The notes under the pieces are model-generated. The model made no database searches and had not been told where the DNA came from. It saw only the letters and a list, made by a program, of their open reading frames with translations. This document shows, piece by piece, positions 1 to 12,396 of a stretch of DNA of 64,000 bases (its first letter is position 1; every line of letters starts with the position of its first letter). The position numbers and the translations under genes were made by a program. The stretch comes from Pezizomycotina sp. ARF18 (Eukaryota > Ascomycota): positions 252,633-316,632 of the forward strand of contig AZLU01000013.1 of the NCBI GenBank assembly GCA_002224055.1, read 5' to 3'.

Positions 1-1344
1 ACTATTACCTGGTACTGTATATACATCTCTTTCTTTTTCCCCCTTTCCTCCCATGGTTTGCATTTGCATCTCGACATGCATTACCTCACTTTCAGAGGTG
101 CTTTAACGAACTCTGCGCGGCTTTTTTTCGAGGTAGATTTCTGACACTCAATATTTATTTCCCGTGGATCTAGAAAAATTTTCTGCAAGCGTAAGGGGAG
201 CCATAACCGCTGCCGGGAAATCTTGCATCTTTCTTTCTTTCTTTCTTTGATCTTCCCAGTGATGAAAGCATATACACCAAGGGTATTGGATCCTAGCTTA
301 TTAGTTTCGTACCGTATCCATCTGCCATCTGAATGTGTACTTTCGGATATATAAGCAAGCAGTACCATTAGATGCGGCCACTTCGTCAGCATTAACCCGG
401 TGAAATAATACCAAGAGAAAAGGTCAGTTTACTTATTATTACTTTCACCTCTGAACTGCGTATATATTGGGCAACCTACCCACTTACCCAATTCCCTGGT
501 TCCTTAGTGTCTGTCAATTGCCAGTAGTATTCTGTTAGATAATTAGCTTCCAGAAAGTGGTAAATTAATTTTAAAAAAAAAAAAAAAAAAAGGGAAAATG
601 GAGCGTTGAAATTTCGAACTGCGCCGAAGAGACAGACAGAACCCATTCCACTTTTATTATATCCGCTAATTTAAAAAAAAATTTAATAGTAAATAAATAT
701 TCAATTACTTATATATAATAATATAATTACTGGGATTATTTCTTATATGCTTAAGTATATATATTTATTATATTTTATTTTATTATCACTTCTTTCTCAA
801 CTCGGACCACTTCTGAACCCTCCGCCAAAAAACCTCAGCGCCCATCCACCCACAATTTTAATATATACGTTTTACCCACCCTCCAACAATCCTCTTTTTC
901 CTTTCTTTTTTCCTTTTTTTTTTTTTTTTTTAGCCCCTACTCCGTCCTTTTTTTTTCCCTATTAATATATACTACTGCCATTTCTCTTCTATTTTATTTT
1001 CCTTTGTTTTATCTTCTCATCGATTTATATATATATATATATTTTTAATTTAAATTCTATCTATTTTCTTTTTATCTTCTTAATCACAATTGTGCATGTG
1101 GTGTTTTTCTTGCTGTCCTTTTGATATTCAGTTTTGGCATCAGTCTGCGTTGTTATTTGTTTACCTTTTTTTTTTTTTTTTTTTTTTTTTTGCATCCAAA
1201 CTCCACTTTTTACAAAGGCAGCTTTTTTTTTCTCAGCAACGAGTAACAAAAGCATCCTATTCGCAGCTATGGTATGTAATATTCCATCAGGAACCCTTCT
1301 TTAAGATCCAATCAAAGAAATGTAATGGATCAAAATTTCTAATT
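1..1344. other. A/T-rich non-coding leader region
   Basis: No gene is recognised here. The stretch is low in complexity. It has a (CTTT)n microsatellite at about 229-248, an A run near 572-590, TA-rich DNA at about 660-780, pyrimidine-rich DNA at 880-1010 and a T run of over 20 at about 1168-1190. Short ORFs here are made of these repeats. The last few hundred bases probably hold the promoter and 5' leader of the gene starting near 1345. Confidence 0.6.
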
Positions 1345-2557
1345 ATGTCCGAAGTTCCACCAAAACCTAGGGATACTCGTCACCGATATCATATAAATCG
1401 ACAGATTCTGTTGAATTCTACTACGAACGCGAACCGTGAGCGCGACATATCGGCTCTTCCTCAGAAGCGCAATTCGTTTAGCCTGAGGAAAACGAACAGT
1501 AATAGCAGTCGGAATAGCAATAAGCGCAAGAATTCAGTAGCGAATTCAATACATTCAAACGACCAGGATGACGGGTTCGACGATGACACCTCCACATACC
1601 GGCAAGCAGGCACTATCGGCTCTCAGCGGCATCATCCAACACGCGCACTTCGCAAAGCTACAACAACCAGTCCCAGAATTCGAGTGCTGTGAGGGATAGC
1701 CCGGTATCGTGGCAGACGCGGACACCGGATATGTCTACGAGAAGAACATCAATGACAACACCATCACCGCGGGCGCCTTCTACGGCTCCAACGACTGCTG
1801 ATACAACCAGACAACCCACGGCCGATCTTCAGCAGATAAGACGAGTGTACCTCCACCAAGTAGGGATATTCGACTGGTGGAAAGAACGATTCGGGGCAGG
1901 CACGACAGTTCAGCTTCTCATCCCGAAATTATGGAGCAATCCGAACAAACGGAGCAACCTGAGACCGCGGGTCAATGGGTGTTGACCCGTTGCAGATCAA
2001 TACAGACGCTGGTGTTACCCACGTACAAGATGAGATAATATGTATGTCCATATGCCCAATTTTTACTTGATTTGTTTATTTATTTATTTTTATCTTCGGT
2101 GACCTTTTCCGTCCAAACCCAAGTCATTAAAAGTGAACATGGAGAATTTGGTCAGCAGCTAACCAACAACCCAATTTTGAATTAGCACCCGCGCTCCGTC
2201 ACAATACAACCGATACTCGGATTCTCCGGCCGCGGCTAAACTAATCGTGGACAAGTTAGATGCTGCTAGTATTGACCGACGGAGGGAAATGAAGTTGCAA
2301 CGACGCTTGAGGAGACGGAAGATACTGAAGAGAATATCTGGGATGCGCTGTGGGAGCGAATCTGAGGACGAAGGGGATGCACAATCTTTCAACGCGGCCG
2401 CGAGGTACCGACCCATGGGAATGACTCCGACGTGGCTGCTTACGACGGTGATATTTTCATAGTGGCTGAGGAACAGGGACGTACAAATGTTGATTGGAGG
2501 AGCCGCGCCAAAGTCAAGAGTGCGTTGCGAAGGTTAACCTGCCGAAAGGATGAGTAA
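1345..2557 (+). CDS. Hypothetical Ser/Asn/Arg-rich protein, unrecognised family
   Basis: I do not recognise the family. The chosen start is the ATG at 1345 (MSEVPPKPRDTRHRY), after a long A/T-rich leader. The first 80 residues are rich in Asn, Ser, Arg and Lys (NSFSLRKTNSNSSRNSNKRK) and then an acidic patch (DDGFDDDT), which suggests a disordered regulatory region. The reading frame shifts near 1600 and again near 1700. Coherent downstream segments include GYVYEKNINDNT and SVPPPSRDIRLVERT. A basic stretch lies at 2250-2340 (REMKLQRRLRRRKILKR), which could be a nuclear targeting signal or a helix. The C-terminal frame ends VDWRSRAKVKSALRRL..KDE with a stop at 2555-2557. Whether 1345-1985 and 2160-2557 belong to one gene is inferred from spacing and shared strand only. 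The function is unknown. Confidence 0.45.
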
Positions 2558-4008
2558 ACCTTGTGTTACTTTTGAACGGCCAAAAGGGTGATATACCACG
2601 ACGTGCCATCTCGGATCTCGTTCCCCTCTTCTCCGAGACGACCGTGACCTCAAATTGTGCGATGGTCAACCTTCCAAAGAATTCTTATCATTCCCCTCTC
2701 TTATTCGGATCTTTCACTCTGACGTTCAATTCGGAGAGCCGAGCACGCTTCGAAACTTTACAAATGCCGACAAACCACGCTAGGCATATACAGCAACCTA
2801 CTCGAGCTATTTACCTACTTTGATTTCTTTCTGCTCTACATTTCCCCGGCGGCTTTCTTCCTTTGAAGATATTCCCCTTGTCTCGATCTTGAACTCACTC
2901 ACTGCCCTAGCGAACCTCGAATTCCTTCCTATTCCTTTCACATTTCATTTCCTCAACTTCCCTTTTTTTTTTATCTTCAAGTTTAGCCAACCATTCGCGG
3001 GTTCCTTTCGCATTTTAGATCGTGGGGTTTCTTTCCTTTGCTCTTTCTGTGTCTTTTTAAATACAATTTCCTATTGTTCAGTACTGGTTTCTGTTTTGCT
3101 AATGCGCCTTGCCTTTATAAAAGTTGTTTCTTGTCTTTTCTTCTTACTCTCTCCTTTTTTTTCCCTTCTCTATTCTCCATCACCGTCAGGGATTTCCTTT
3201 GTTAAGCTTCGTTTCTTTTATACCACTTTTAGTTTGTCTTTATCTTATTGCTCTCATACCCTTTTCTTCTTGTTTTCCATCTTCTCTCAATAATCTTATT
3301 AAATATTTCTTTTAATTTATGCGCTTGACGTTCTGGACGAATCTTCTTTCATCGCCTATTTCCTATTTTATCTACAAAAACATGTAACATGTACCCATTT
3401 TGGCCCCTGAGGAGGGGGTTTCTATATGTTAGTTATTATTACTTAGTATATTTACAAACCCAGATGTAAGTATTTAAGTATATATCTAAACAAAAAAATA
3501 GTATAATAAATAAACAAATAAACGCACTGCTTGTTGAAATAGAGCGGTTGTTGTTATAGGGCAGCTACTACTTCCTCTTCTAGTTCTAAAAACGCAATTG
3601 TGATATTAGGTAGATGTAAATAAGGTATTTTACTCACTTCAACGATGAGTGATCGATCGTCCAGATCATTAAAAAAAAAATAGATTGAACCCGATCCAAA
3701 TTGATTGTTGCCGAATATTTCGTCTACAAAAAAAAAAAATTAGTAAATAATAATAATAGCCTAATAATAATAGTAATAATTAATTAATTGTGCTTAAATA
3801 AAATTCAATCTACGAGAGTCCTATTTTCGGCCTCCAACTACTACTTCGTAGGGTCACAGACTACTTTAACCATTCAGGATTTCAATCTGAATTGAGTCTT
3901 TTTCTCCACTAACGACTACCTTTTACTAAAAGCCAAAAGGTATATTTGATTTTGAACGAGCAGACAATATCTCAATATCTCGTCGCTCTTCTCTTAGATC
4001 GCCAAACA
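2558..4008. other. Intergenic, pyrimidine-rich and A/T-rich spacer
   Basis: No gene is supported. Positions 2820-3320 are strongly pyrimidine-rich on the plus strand. They give long ORFs of Phe, Leu and Ser that look like composition artefacts. Positions 3400-3800 are A/T-rich with AATAAA-like words and could include the 3' end of the upstream transcript. The last 100 bases before 4009 are the likely leader of the next gene. Confidence 0.5.
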
Positions 4009-5175
4009 ATGTCGAGGGTTTCCGACTTCCTCGGCAAGGGCATTTGCTCCCCTCCCGTATCATCTACCGATACCAGCCTGAGGAAATCCATTGCAGATAC
4101 TCCGCAGGATGCCAGCCTCTCTTCCCCTTCTAACATCACCACTCCTTCTACTACCTACCCTTCTTCTTCCATCACCGGCGCTGCAGCCTTGCAGCCGCCG
4201 AAGCTACCATTGACTCCGGAGCTATGGATCTACGAGATCCGCGTATCTTGCCAGTCCATCGTCCACGAGTGGATGCGCATCACGCACCGCATCATCACGA
4301 TCTACAAAACCGCCAACGTGGAACCCGACGCCATAATCGCCGACCTCCAGCTCCTCTGGGCAAGTGGAAGCAGTTCGCCAGCTTGTCGTCCGTCAACTTT
4401 GAGGACTGCAAGCGCTCGCCTATATTCGCGGACCTCACGTCTACGGTTCTGAGGTGTACGAAACCCAAAGGTTATATGGGCGGTAGTAGTGAAGGCGAGG
4501 ACGCTCGTAGGGAATTGGGGAGGTTGCAGGTTGAGCTTTTGAAGATTAGGTTGGACGTCATGGAGGCGGAAGTACGCATTGACGAGGCGGACGGGGAATC
4601 AGACGCTGCTGTTGATCCTACGAATTTCTTGCCGCTAAGCTTCCTTGCTGTTGGTGGTGTTGACGTTAGCGGGAGGCACCGCAGTTGCCGGAGGATCTTG
4701 TTAAGAAGCTTGAGGAGTGTTCGTTTAGGAAGGGCAGCGCTAGGTGTACGTCTTCGTCAAGAAGAATCTTTTGCTTTTTGTCTTTTTCTTCTTTCTTTCC
4801 TTTTTTTGTCGATATGATTGTGACGTTAACGATGAACTACTTCCTGCAGCTTTCACTAGCACTCTACCATCCCTAAGCGAGGATGATAACGAGCATCAGG
4901 AGAAGGACGCCCGCTTGTCGGAGGAAGTGTCTGTCACTAAGCATGACCAAGACGAAGACAGCGGTGACGACCTGATCAACCAGAAATCTGGTGGAAATAC
5001 GACCGGGGTAAAGAAGATGAAGAAGTTACTGTCCCGCTCACAAACCCACCCTCCGTCCCGAAAGACAAGAGGAAGCTGCCCAAGTGGTACGAGAAGAACA
5101 CTTCCAAGGAGGAGAAGGCAAGGGACAAGGAAATCTGGGAGAAAGCTTTGGAATTTTCGGTTCACGTTGATTTAA
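4009..5175 (+). CDS. Hypothetical protein with coiled-coil-like and acidic C-terminal regions
   Basis: The family is not recognised. The start is taken at 4009 (MSRVSDFLGKGICSPP); an upstream in-frame ATG at 3946 is less likely. Residues 20-65 are Ser/Thr/Pro-rich and probably disordered. A folded-looking part follows (PELWIYEIRVSCQSIVHEWM), and after a frame change near 4360 it continues as WKQFASLSSVNFEDCKRSP. A charged helical segment (ARRELGRLQVELLKIRLDVM) suggests a coiled coil. A putative intron runs from about 4746 to 4849, followed by an acidic region (EDDNEHQEKDARLSEEVSV) and a lysine-rich tail. The exact C-terminus is uncertain because the frame changes again near 5030, and the alternative frame runs on to about 5264. 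The strong G+C content and the intron argue that it is real. Confidence 0.5.
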
Positions 5176-6090
5176 CTTTCCGCTTGATTTTCTTCCTTCA
5201 TATCTTCCTTCCTTCTTCCTTCTTCATTTCTTTATTCCTTCATTTCTTTCTTTTTCTTGTTTAAATCCTTTTAAAGGTTTATCTCTTTATCTCTAACCTA
5301 ATACTCTACTACAAAACGAAATCGCGCTTTTCGTAAAAAAGGGTATACCTTATACGCTATTTTACATTACACACAAGAATGGCCCCTTTACTTTCGTCAT
5401 CTACTTTTGATACTTCTAACTCTTTTTACAAAAACAAAATCATCACATGAAAAAATTGATAGGAGGGAGGGAAGATAGTAACTAGGTACCCGTCATGTAT
5501 GTAATCCTTGCCTGAGATCCATGAGGAGCTTTGGGTTTTATAATAATAGATCGACGTCCAATGAGAAGAAATATTTACAACATCGTTAAGAGCTCCCTCC
5601 TTTCTACTTCCTCTCAATTAGAGATAAGGATGGTAGTTTGGATGGCAAATTTACTTCAACTATGTGTGCTATCTGAGGTGAATGAGTAGTACGGGTACAG
5701 CTTTAAAATACCAACGACCTGAAGGAAATTTATAAACTTCACGATACTATATATTAGTTTTTTGATCGTATAAGCAGTTCAGTCACGACATTGCCAAATA
5801 TTGCCAAAGGGACAAGAACCCTAAGTGTATTTCATCATCAGTGCTAGATATATGACGATCTGCTCAGCGCTGTATAAGATGTCAACTACTTATATAACTA
5901 GAATTTGTGGTTTATCGATTAACTACATACAACTAGTACAAATTGTCTTTAGTATATTATTGAAGAATCTATCAGTATAACTTGATTTGAACCGTGTAAT
6001 GCTTAAATGAATATATTTTATATTTATAGCTCAAAATCGATATCTCTAGGAAAACATGAAAACACTGTACGATCAAAACAAGAAATCTTT
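5176..6090. other. Intergenic spacer between convergent genes
   Basis: The flanking genes run towards each other, so this A/T-rich stretch should hold both 3' untranslated regions. It opens with a pyrimidine-rich tract (CTTCCTTC repeats, about 5195-5260). I see no coding signal, RNA gene or repeat unit in it. Confidence 0.5.
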
Positions 6091-8245
6091 CTAGTGCAGC
6101 TTCGCTTTCCAAATCTTAACGCATCCGTCGGAGCCGGCGCTGGCAACGGTGTCCTTGTCTATCCAGACCGCAGCATTGGTTCCTTCCTTGTGCGCGTTGG
6201 AAGACTTTATATACTTGCTGGGCGTTTCGACGGAGTACACGTTTAGGCTCGTATCCAGGCTGCTGCTGACGACGTGCGTCCCCTCCGGGTTCCACGAGAT
6301 CGAAGTAACGCGGGCCGTGTGGAACTGCCACCTCGTCGTGACGCTCTCGCCGGACTCAGAGTCGTACAGGACGATCTTACCCGCGGAATCTCCGGCGGCG
6401 AGTAGCGCTGAGTTTGGAGCGAAGGCTACGGAAGATATGGCCGACCTGTTGCCCTTCAGCGTCTTAGTTGCTAAGGCTTCGATTGCGGCGAGGTGTACTT
6501 GTAGAGGTAGACTGAGTTGTCCTGCGCGCCGACGGCGATGACGGACGTCTTCTTTGAGAAGGAGACGCAGGTTGGTGTGTAGTCGATCGATAGGGAGGTG
6601 GTCTTCTTGTCGTCGACGTAGATTGCTAGCTCGCTGAGCGTGACGATTACGATGACGCCGTCGGGACCTTTCGTGGATATTCCCTTCGGCTGGCCGTCTG
6701 TTGATAGAATACCGCCTGTGAACGTCTTGACGCCTGTATCGAGGGAGCGTAGCGTGTCGTCCATGCCGACGGAGTACATCCGGCCGTCGCCTCCGCGGCC
6801 GAACCCCACGACGAGATTGGAATGGGACTGTCCCTCGGGGACTTCTGCCGCGCCCGTAGCGATGTCCCACGATACAACCCTCCCGTCGTAGCTCCCCGTC
6901 CACAGCGTCTTGCCGGACCTGTCGACGCCCATGGCCGTGATGCTCTTCTGGTGTCCAGATACAACTTTGATAGGTTTATCGTGCGACTGCGAGAGGTAGT
7001 TGAGCTCGCCGCTGTTCGAGAGCGATATGATCGTCCCGTCCGAGCGGTTCGGCCACACGACGCCGACCTGCTGGTGCGGTACCGACGCGGGCTCGCCGAA
7101 CTTCCACGTTTTCGCGCACTTCTGCGACTCCAAATCCCATATCTTAACCGTCTGATCCCCGCTCGCCGTGACGAATTTTTTAGAATCGCTGCTCCACGAG
7201 ACGGCGAATATGGACCCGTTGTGGCCGTTGTCTTTGTCCTCGACCTGCGAGATGAATTCGCCGGTTTTCCCGTCGAAGAGGAATATCTTCCTATCGGAGC
7301 CGACGCTGACGATGCGCTCGCCGTCCGGCGAGAATGCGACGCCTTGGACGAAGTTCGAGTGGTGATCCTTCATGGACGTGTTGAACTTGAACGGCGGGCC
7401 GTGGAAGAAGACGAGGCTCTTATCGTCGGAGCCAGTGACGGCGCGGTACGGCCGGGTCGACCGTATCGAGACGGAGTTGATCACTTTACAGTGGCCCGAG
7501 ATTTCACCGACGCTGTTGCCGGAGTCCCAGCTTATGCAGTGACCTTTCGAAGGAAAACATACATTAGCACCGCATCCACAGTCATTGACCCGGGACTTTA
7601 CAGCAAGAAATACGCACCGAACCGCTCCTTCCCATTACCCACCGCGATAATGCGCTTCGACTCGCCGTCCCACGCGATATCCACGATCTTGCCGTTGATA
7701 ATGTGGTACTCCCCTTCGTGATGTTATCCTCGCCCACGGCGTCCCAGACGCGGACCATACCCGACTCGTCACCAGAAGCTACATAGTATCCCGACGGAGC
7801 GAAGCGCGCTACGGTCGTGTTCGCCGTATGTCCTGTGTATTGAACCGACTGCGAGGGGTCATCGATAGGCCGGAGGAAGATGGATTTGTTCGACTAATTA
7901 AAAGAAGAACAGAAGAGTGTGGGTGACACAAAGACCAGATTAAAAGATTAGTGAGTCAGCTTCGTAGTTTGGCTCCAGACAAATGCGGAAAGGGTTTTAA
8001 GGCAGGAACTTATAAAAGGCGTACCGCGTAGGCAATCCGTTCTCCTTTGGCGTCGGCTGAGAGCGGTGTTGCCTCTCCCCTTGTGGTATTCGGGCAAGAA
8101 GCCAAGATCGATTCTAAGCATCTGGTTAGCTGCGCCTCTCACGATCCAAGGAAAGCTGCACCCCTTCTAGAAAATATGAAAAAAGCCGGTGATGAGAAAC
8201 CAAGCAAAAAGAGGGCTGGCTGTACTCACGTCTGATCAGCGACAT
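6091..8245 (-). CDS. AIP1: Actin-interacting protein 1 (WD40 double beta-propeller)
   Basis: AIP1/WDR1 proteins work with cofilin in the cytoplasm to disassemble and cap actin filaments, mainly at cortical actin patches. WD repeats are visible throughout, for example [36 protein letters not shown] and [15 protein letters not shown] at the C-terminus. The conserved N-terminal signature [20 protein letters not shown] and [18 protein letters not shown] match fungal AIP1 well. Four exons are inferred: a 16-nt first exon (8230-8245), 8025-8113, 7618-7893 and 6091-7543. All introns have GT..AG ends and phases that rejoin conserved residues. Two single-base losses break the frame: near 7711 (KGEYHIING expected) and near 6498 ([13 protein letters not shown] expected). 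With these allowed for, the length is about 600 residues, as usual for the family. The flanking genes show no functional link. Confidence 0.93.
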
Positions 8246-9715
8246 AGCTACCGAGCGTTTCGTGATATCGTGTTTGAAAAAAAAAAAAAAAAAAAAAAGC
8301 TGTTACAGGAAGATCAGGAGGATCGCCTTTCGTTGCGTTACAATGGGGAAGTAATGCAGAGAAAATGCTTCCACTAAATCTCTGCTACCAGCCAGCTAGC
8401 TCCTATTTCTCTGACGAAGATACCGAAGAGAAATGTTATGCTGCAGCAGGAGATTAAGGCTGAGGGCTGAGGTAGTCGATATATATATTTATAAATTGAT
8501 GTCAAGATAAATAAGTTAAGTTGCAAACTACTAAAATCACGGGAGTATAGTAGCTGCTCACTGCTACTTTTCGAAGTTTAGTTTTAGTGGGGCTTGCGTA
8601 TTTGAGTTCTGCTGGAAACCCCGCTGCCAAGAGTCACCTGCTAGCTGTTCGTTCGCTGTATGATGCAAGCAAGCAAAGCTGGCTGGAGAAATACATTAAT
8701 ACCTTCGTCCCGCTGATCTAGTAGTAAAGGCGTTAGGGGAGTAAGAGTATAATATACAGGCAGAAGTATCGTACTCGTGCAGTTCCTTGCGGGACCGCGA
8801 TTCCAGCATAAGGGCGGCCCAGCAGCGGTGAAGAGCTGAACTGTGGAAGTTCGTGGCGCGATACCAGGGCGACGTCGTGCCAGAGGTGTTAGGGAGCTGA
8901 CGGGATCTAGGTTGGATGCTTCGTTCGAGCCATATAGTCCCCCAGAGCTGAAATGAAGGCTGAGGGTGCTCGTGTAGGATAATCCGTAGATGTTTTAGGC
9001 TCTTACGATAGGATATATTAGATAGTATATCTTGTAATAGAAAGTATGCTTAACGATGGACTCCGATACCTATATCCGGCTTTATACGATTGGACTAAAC
9101 GTTTAGAGTCTAATATGTTAAACAATAGATATATTCTCTTAATTATAGGAGTAAGATTTTATCTCGTACCCAACCTTGATAATTAATTTTAGCCCTGCGG
9201 GAAAATAATAGAGACGTAAGATTCATAAAAATCTTACCTTAAGAAGCTTAAGTTGGAGCTCTATTAGCAGTTTTTTAGTTTTCTTATAGGGCCTTTAACT
9301 GGTAGAAAGATAAAAGGAGGACATCCCTTAATTAAAAGCATTTTAAAAGATCTTCATCAGACAGTTAGAGGTTTTAACTTTTCAATTTTACGCCTATTTC
9401 ATATTTGATAGGATATAGAGCTTTACCTTATATATTATTATATACAAAATCGGAACCGCCCATACAAAGACGTTTAGCAACCTTAGTTCTCGATAGCATT
9501 TGACTATCACGACTTAATACTAGATTACGAAGGTCCGCTTGCGAAGCTCTTTCGTCTTCACATCGTATTTTTTTTCATCAAAGAGCAATCGGTAAAGTCA
9601 TTGGATCCTAAAGACATATTATTTCTGGACGCGCCATAATTTCATTCTTTTCTTTGGCCTACTCCCAGAATATATGATACGATCGATCGCGCGGTGGAAG
9701 CGTTGGAAGCCGGCC
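8246..9715. other. Non-coding spacer with a TpA-rich core
   Basis: No gene is recognised. A 20-base A run lies near 8279-8298. Positions 8780-8950 are G+C-rich with scraps of open frame. Positions 8990-9480 are A/T-rich and unusually full of TpA (for example GATATATTAGATAGTATATC). That contrast resembles an old repeat altered by repeat-induced point mutation, but no transposon protein or terminal repeat is seen, so the origin is only a guess. Confidence 0.35.
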
Positions 9716-10097
9716 GTCCGGAGGGATAAATGGCAGGCGGAGCTGGACGATCCAAGGGTGCCGACGAGGAAGGGCGACAAGAATTTCGTGATGGAGAATG
9801 ACTGAGTGGGTACCGGAAGGTGAAGGGCGGTAGAGGAAGGTTACGTGGCCTTTGGTCCCGAAGCACTGATCAACTCACAACAATGATATCTCGATCGAAG
9901 AGTGCTGTTGCGCTCGCGGGGGAAAGGCAGCGCGAGAGAGTGCTTGAGGTGACGTAAGAACGTGGTGAAACCAGTGCCGCGCACTCTTCGCCGACTTCGC
10001 CCGGGTATGCCCGAGGGCATCACGCGAAGCAGCTGGAGGAGAAGACGCAGATGCAGAGGAGTTCGGGTGTCCGAACACACGCGGGAGGGGAAACTGG

Positions 10098-11126
10098 ATG
10101 TCTCGAAGGAAGGCTAAGTCAGTCGAGGACTTATCCGTGAAGAGGAACACCCCTGAGTCAACGAGAAGGATGTCTTCTAGTACATTAGATGAACCGTGGG
10201 TCGACTTGTCGGAGATCATGCAAGGTATGCTTTGTTCCGCACTTGTCCCTAATGAACGCAAGCTCCGCAGGAAACTTCTTAAGGCTAACAAATCTCTAGC
10301 TCGTCTAGCACTGAGAGAGTCGGCCACCACACCGCCATGAGCACATCTGAGCTTCAGACTGAGTCCGACCGTCTCCACAACCTACCACACCATATCTCGC
10401 CAACCCTGATCTCCGCGCAGGGGCAACGTCCACACCTCAATCGCCAACCGCACCGTCCCGAACCCGAGACCAACCGCATCTGCAACCGCCTGCAAAGCTC
10501 GTCGCGCACACCCTCCCTCGACGACCCAGGAGTAACAAGTTCCATCCTCTTCATCAAAACCTCACGCAATCTCCCTGCAGCATGTATGGAATCCTCCATC
10601 GCCAAAGTCTACATCACGGACACCCGCGACGCCGAACAAGTACAGATCGTCGAAGTATAAGCGGACACGCGAGGACTACAACCCGAAACGGTTCCGGCCC
10701 ATGGAGATCGAGAAGGCGGTGGCGATGATGCTGAAGGTGAACGCGGGGGAGCGCGTCGTGAGCCTTTATCGTGCGTCAAAACAATCGTTCGAACGCTGAA
10801 GTGCGAAGATGAGAGGTATTCGTTCCCCGCGCCTTGATTCACGATGAAACAGAAGATGGATCGGACTGACCTGCTTGTGATTTGCAGAATCATATGCGTC
10901 AACGAGTTGTTCGGCGACGGTGTCTGGAACAAGGAGACGGAGTACGGTGCGGAGACGAGGAACCGAAGGTGCCCCGGCGCTGGACAAGCTGGGGCAGTTT
11001 ATCTCTTTCAGAGAGCACAAAGTGCCAATGCTGGATGCGGAGCGGTTCGGTGCCTCGCAGGGCATGGAGAATGTGGAGAAGGATAAAGAGGACGAGGAGA
11101 ACGGGAGTGGGAAGAACGAGAAATGA
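10098..11126 (+). CDS. Hypothetical basic protein, unrecognised; 5' end uncertain
   Basis: I cannot name the family. The first solid segment is at 10098 (MSRRKAKSVEDLSVKR), with SSTLDEPWVDLSEIMQGML and a basic stretch NERKLRRKLLKANKSL. Open frame upstream from about 9680 (DRAVEALEAGRP, then AELDDPRVPTRKGDKNFVME) suggests the true start may lie earlier. Positions 10340-10640 encode a Pro/Ser/His-rich part whose frame I cannot fix. KRTREDYNPKRFRPMEIEKA follows, then a putative intron (GTGAGC near 10755, CAG near 10888). A last exon carries NELFGDGVWNKETEYGAET and LDKLGQFISFREHKVPMLD and ends in an acidic tail (EKDKEDEENGSGKNEK) at 11126. Charge and the disordered linkers suggest a nuclear or nucleic-acid-associated protein, which is inference. 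Confidence 0.45.
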
Positions 11127-11503
11127 GGGAGAGTGACGGGAAGAGGGTCAAGGCGACAGGGAGTTAAAGGTGGAGGTTAAAGGCGACGTTGAAGGGTTGT
11201 TTGAGGGGTGGAACGAAGGAGAGGTTAATATTGTTGAGGGCGCGGAAGATAAATTGAAAGAGGAAAGAGAGAATTCGGGGCACCTACTCACTGCTACTTC
11301 TTTGACTGCTAGTATAGATTCGCGCGTTTCATTCGTCATTTTGAGGCTCTAATAGTAGAAGTAGAAAAAGACGCGACGCCTTAAGCTCCCTTTATAACAA
11401 GCTCCTTGAGCTGGAAACTGCCGAGCTCCCTTCAAAACCACCTTTCCTTTTCACAATTCAACTGCGAAAATAAGCATACATCTTCAGCACATCCTCCTCA
11501 GTC
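11127..11503. other. Spacer and putative promoter of the RNase H2 gene
   Basis: A G-rich purine tract covers 11110-11275. The remainder, A/T-richer, probably includes the leader of the next gene. I see no coding signal. Confidence 0.4.
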
Positions 11504-12396
11504 ATGACCGCATTCACGCCTCCCTCACTGTCTCCAGCGATGTCGCGTCTGGAAAATCATACACCTACCATGCTCCCTTACCGCAGGTTCTAACGGAGGA
11601 CATGTCCATCGGAGTCGTTCTTGGCGTCGACGAAGCCGGTCGCGGTCCCGTCCTAGGTCCTATGGTCTACGCGGTCGCGTACTGCCCTCTACCTTACGAC
11701 AGCAGCCTCCGAACTACCGGCTTCGACGATTCCAAAAGTTAACCGCCGAAACCCGCGCGTCGCTGCTGGAAATGGCATGCAATGCCGACGAAGAGCTGTA
11801 CAAGAACCTGGGCTGGGCCGTTCGCGTAATGTCTCCTCGCGATATTTCTTCTTCGATGCTGCGGCCAACTCCTACAACTTGAACGCGCAGGCTCACGATG
11901 CGACAATACAGCTGATCAGGGAAGTGATCGAGAAGAGAGTCAAAGTGGAGGAGATATACGTCGACACGGTCGGGCCTGCGCCGAGTTATCAGGCCAAACT
12001 GTCCAGGATATTCCCGCAGTGTAAAGTTACCGTCGCGAAGAAGGCGGATTCACTGTACCCGTCCGTATCCGCGGCATCGATATGCGCGAAAGTAACGAGG
12101 GACGCGATTATAGAGGCTGTAAGTGGAGAGGATGCGATGGATCGGGTTACCCATCGGATCCTAATACGGTCGCCTGGTTAAAGGGCAACCTCGACCCGGC
12201 ATTTGGATGGGGCGTGGATACAAGGTATTCTTGGTCTACCGTCGTGGACCTGTTGAAGACAAAGGGCTACACGGCGACATGGGATGAGGAAGAGACGGGG
12301 CTAGATATGTTCCTGCAGGGGGGCGAGAACCCTGCTTCGGATGGTCTCAAGAACGAGAATTGGTTCGGGACAAGGGTAGCTGAGAGCGAGTGGTAG
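11504..12396 (+). CDS. RNH201: Ribonuclease H2 catalytic subunit A
   Basis: This nuclear endonuclease cleaves RNA:DNA hybrids and removes single ribonucleotides misincorporated into DNA. The type 2 RNase H signature [20 protein letters not shown] contains the first two acidic catalytic residues. [17 protein letters not shown] holds the third, and [19 protein letters not shown] is the conserved C-terminal active-site segment. [19 protein letters not shown] and TRYSWST follow. The frame changes near 11736 (an A lost after FDDSK), 11870 (a C lost before YNLNAQ) and 12139 (a G lost before GSGYPSD). The N-terminal 15 residues before [16 protein letters not shown] are also out of frame with the ATG at 11504, so the start is tentative. 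Length fits the family at about 300 residues. The stop is at 12394-12396. Confidence 0.93.

Noticed and set aside
2820-3315. Long ORFs of 157 and 63 codons rich in Phe, Leu and Ser
   Set aside because: They are produced by a pyrimidine-rich tract; there is no domain, and overlapping frames are equally open.
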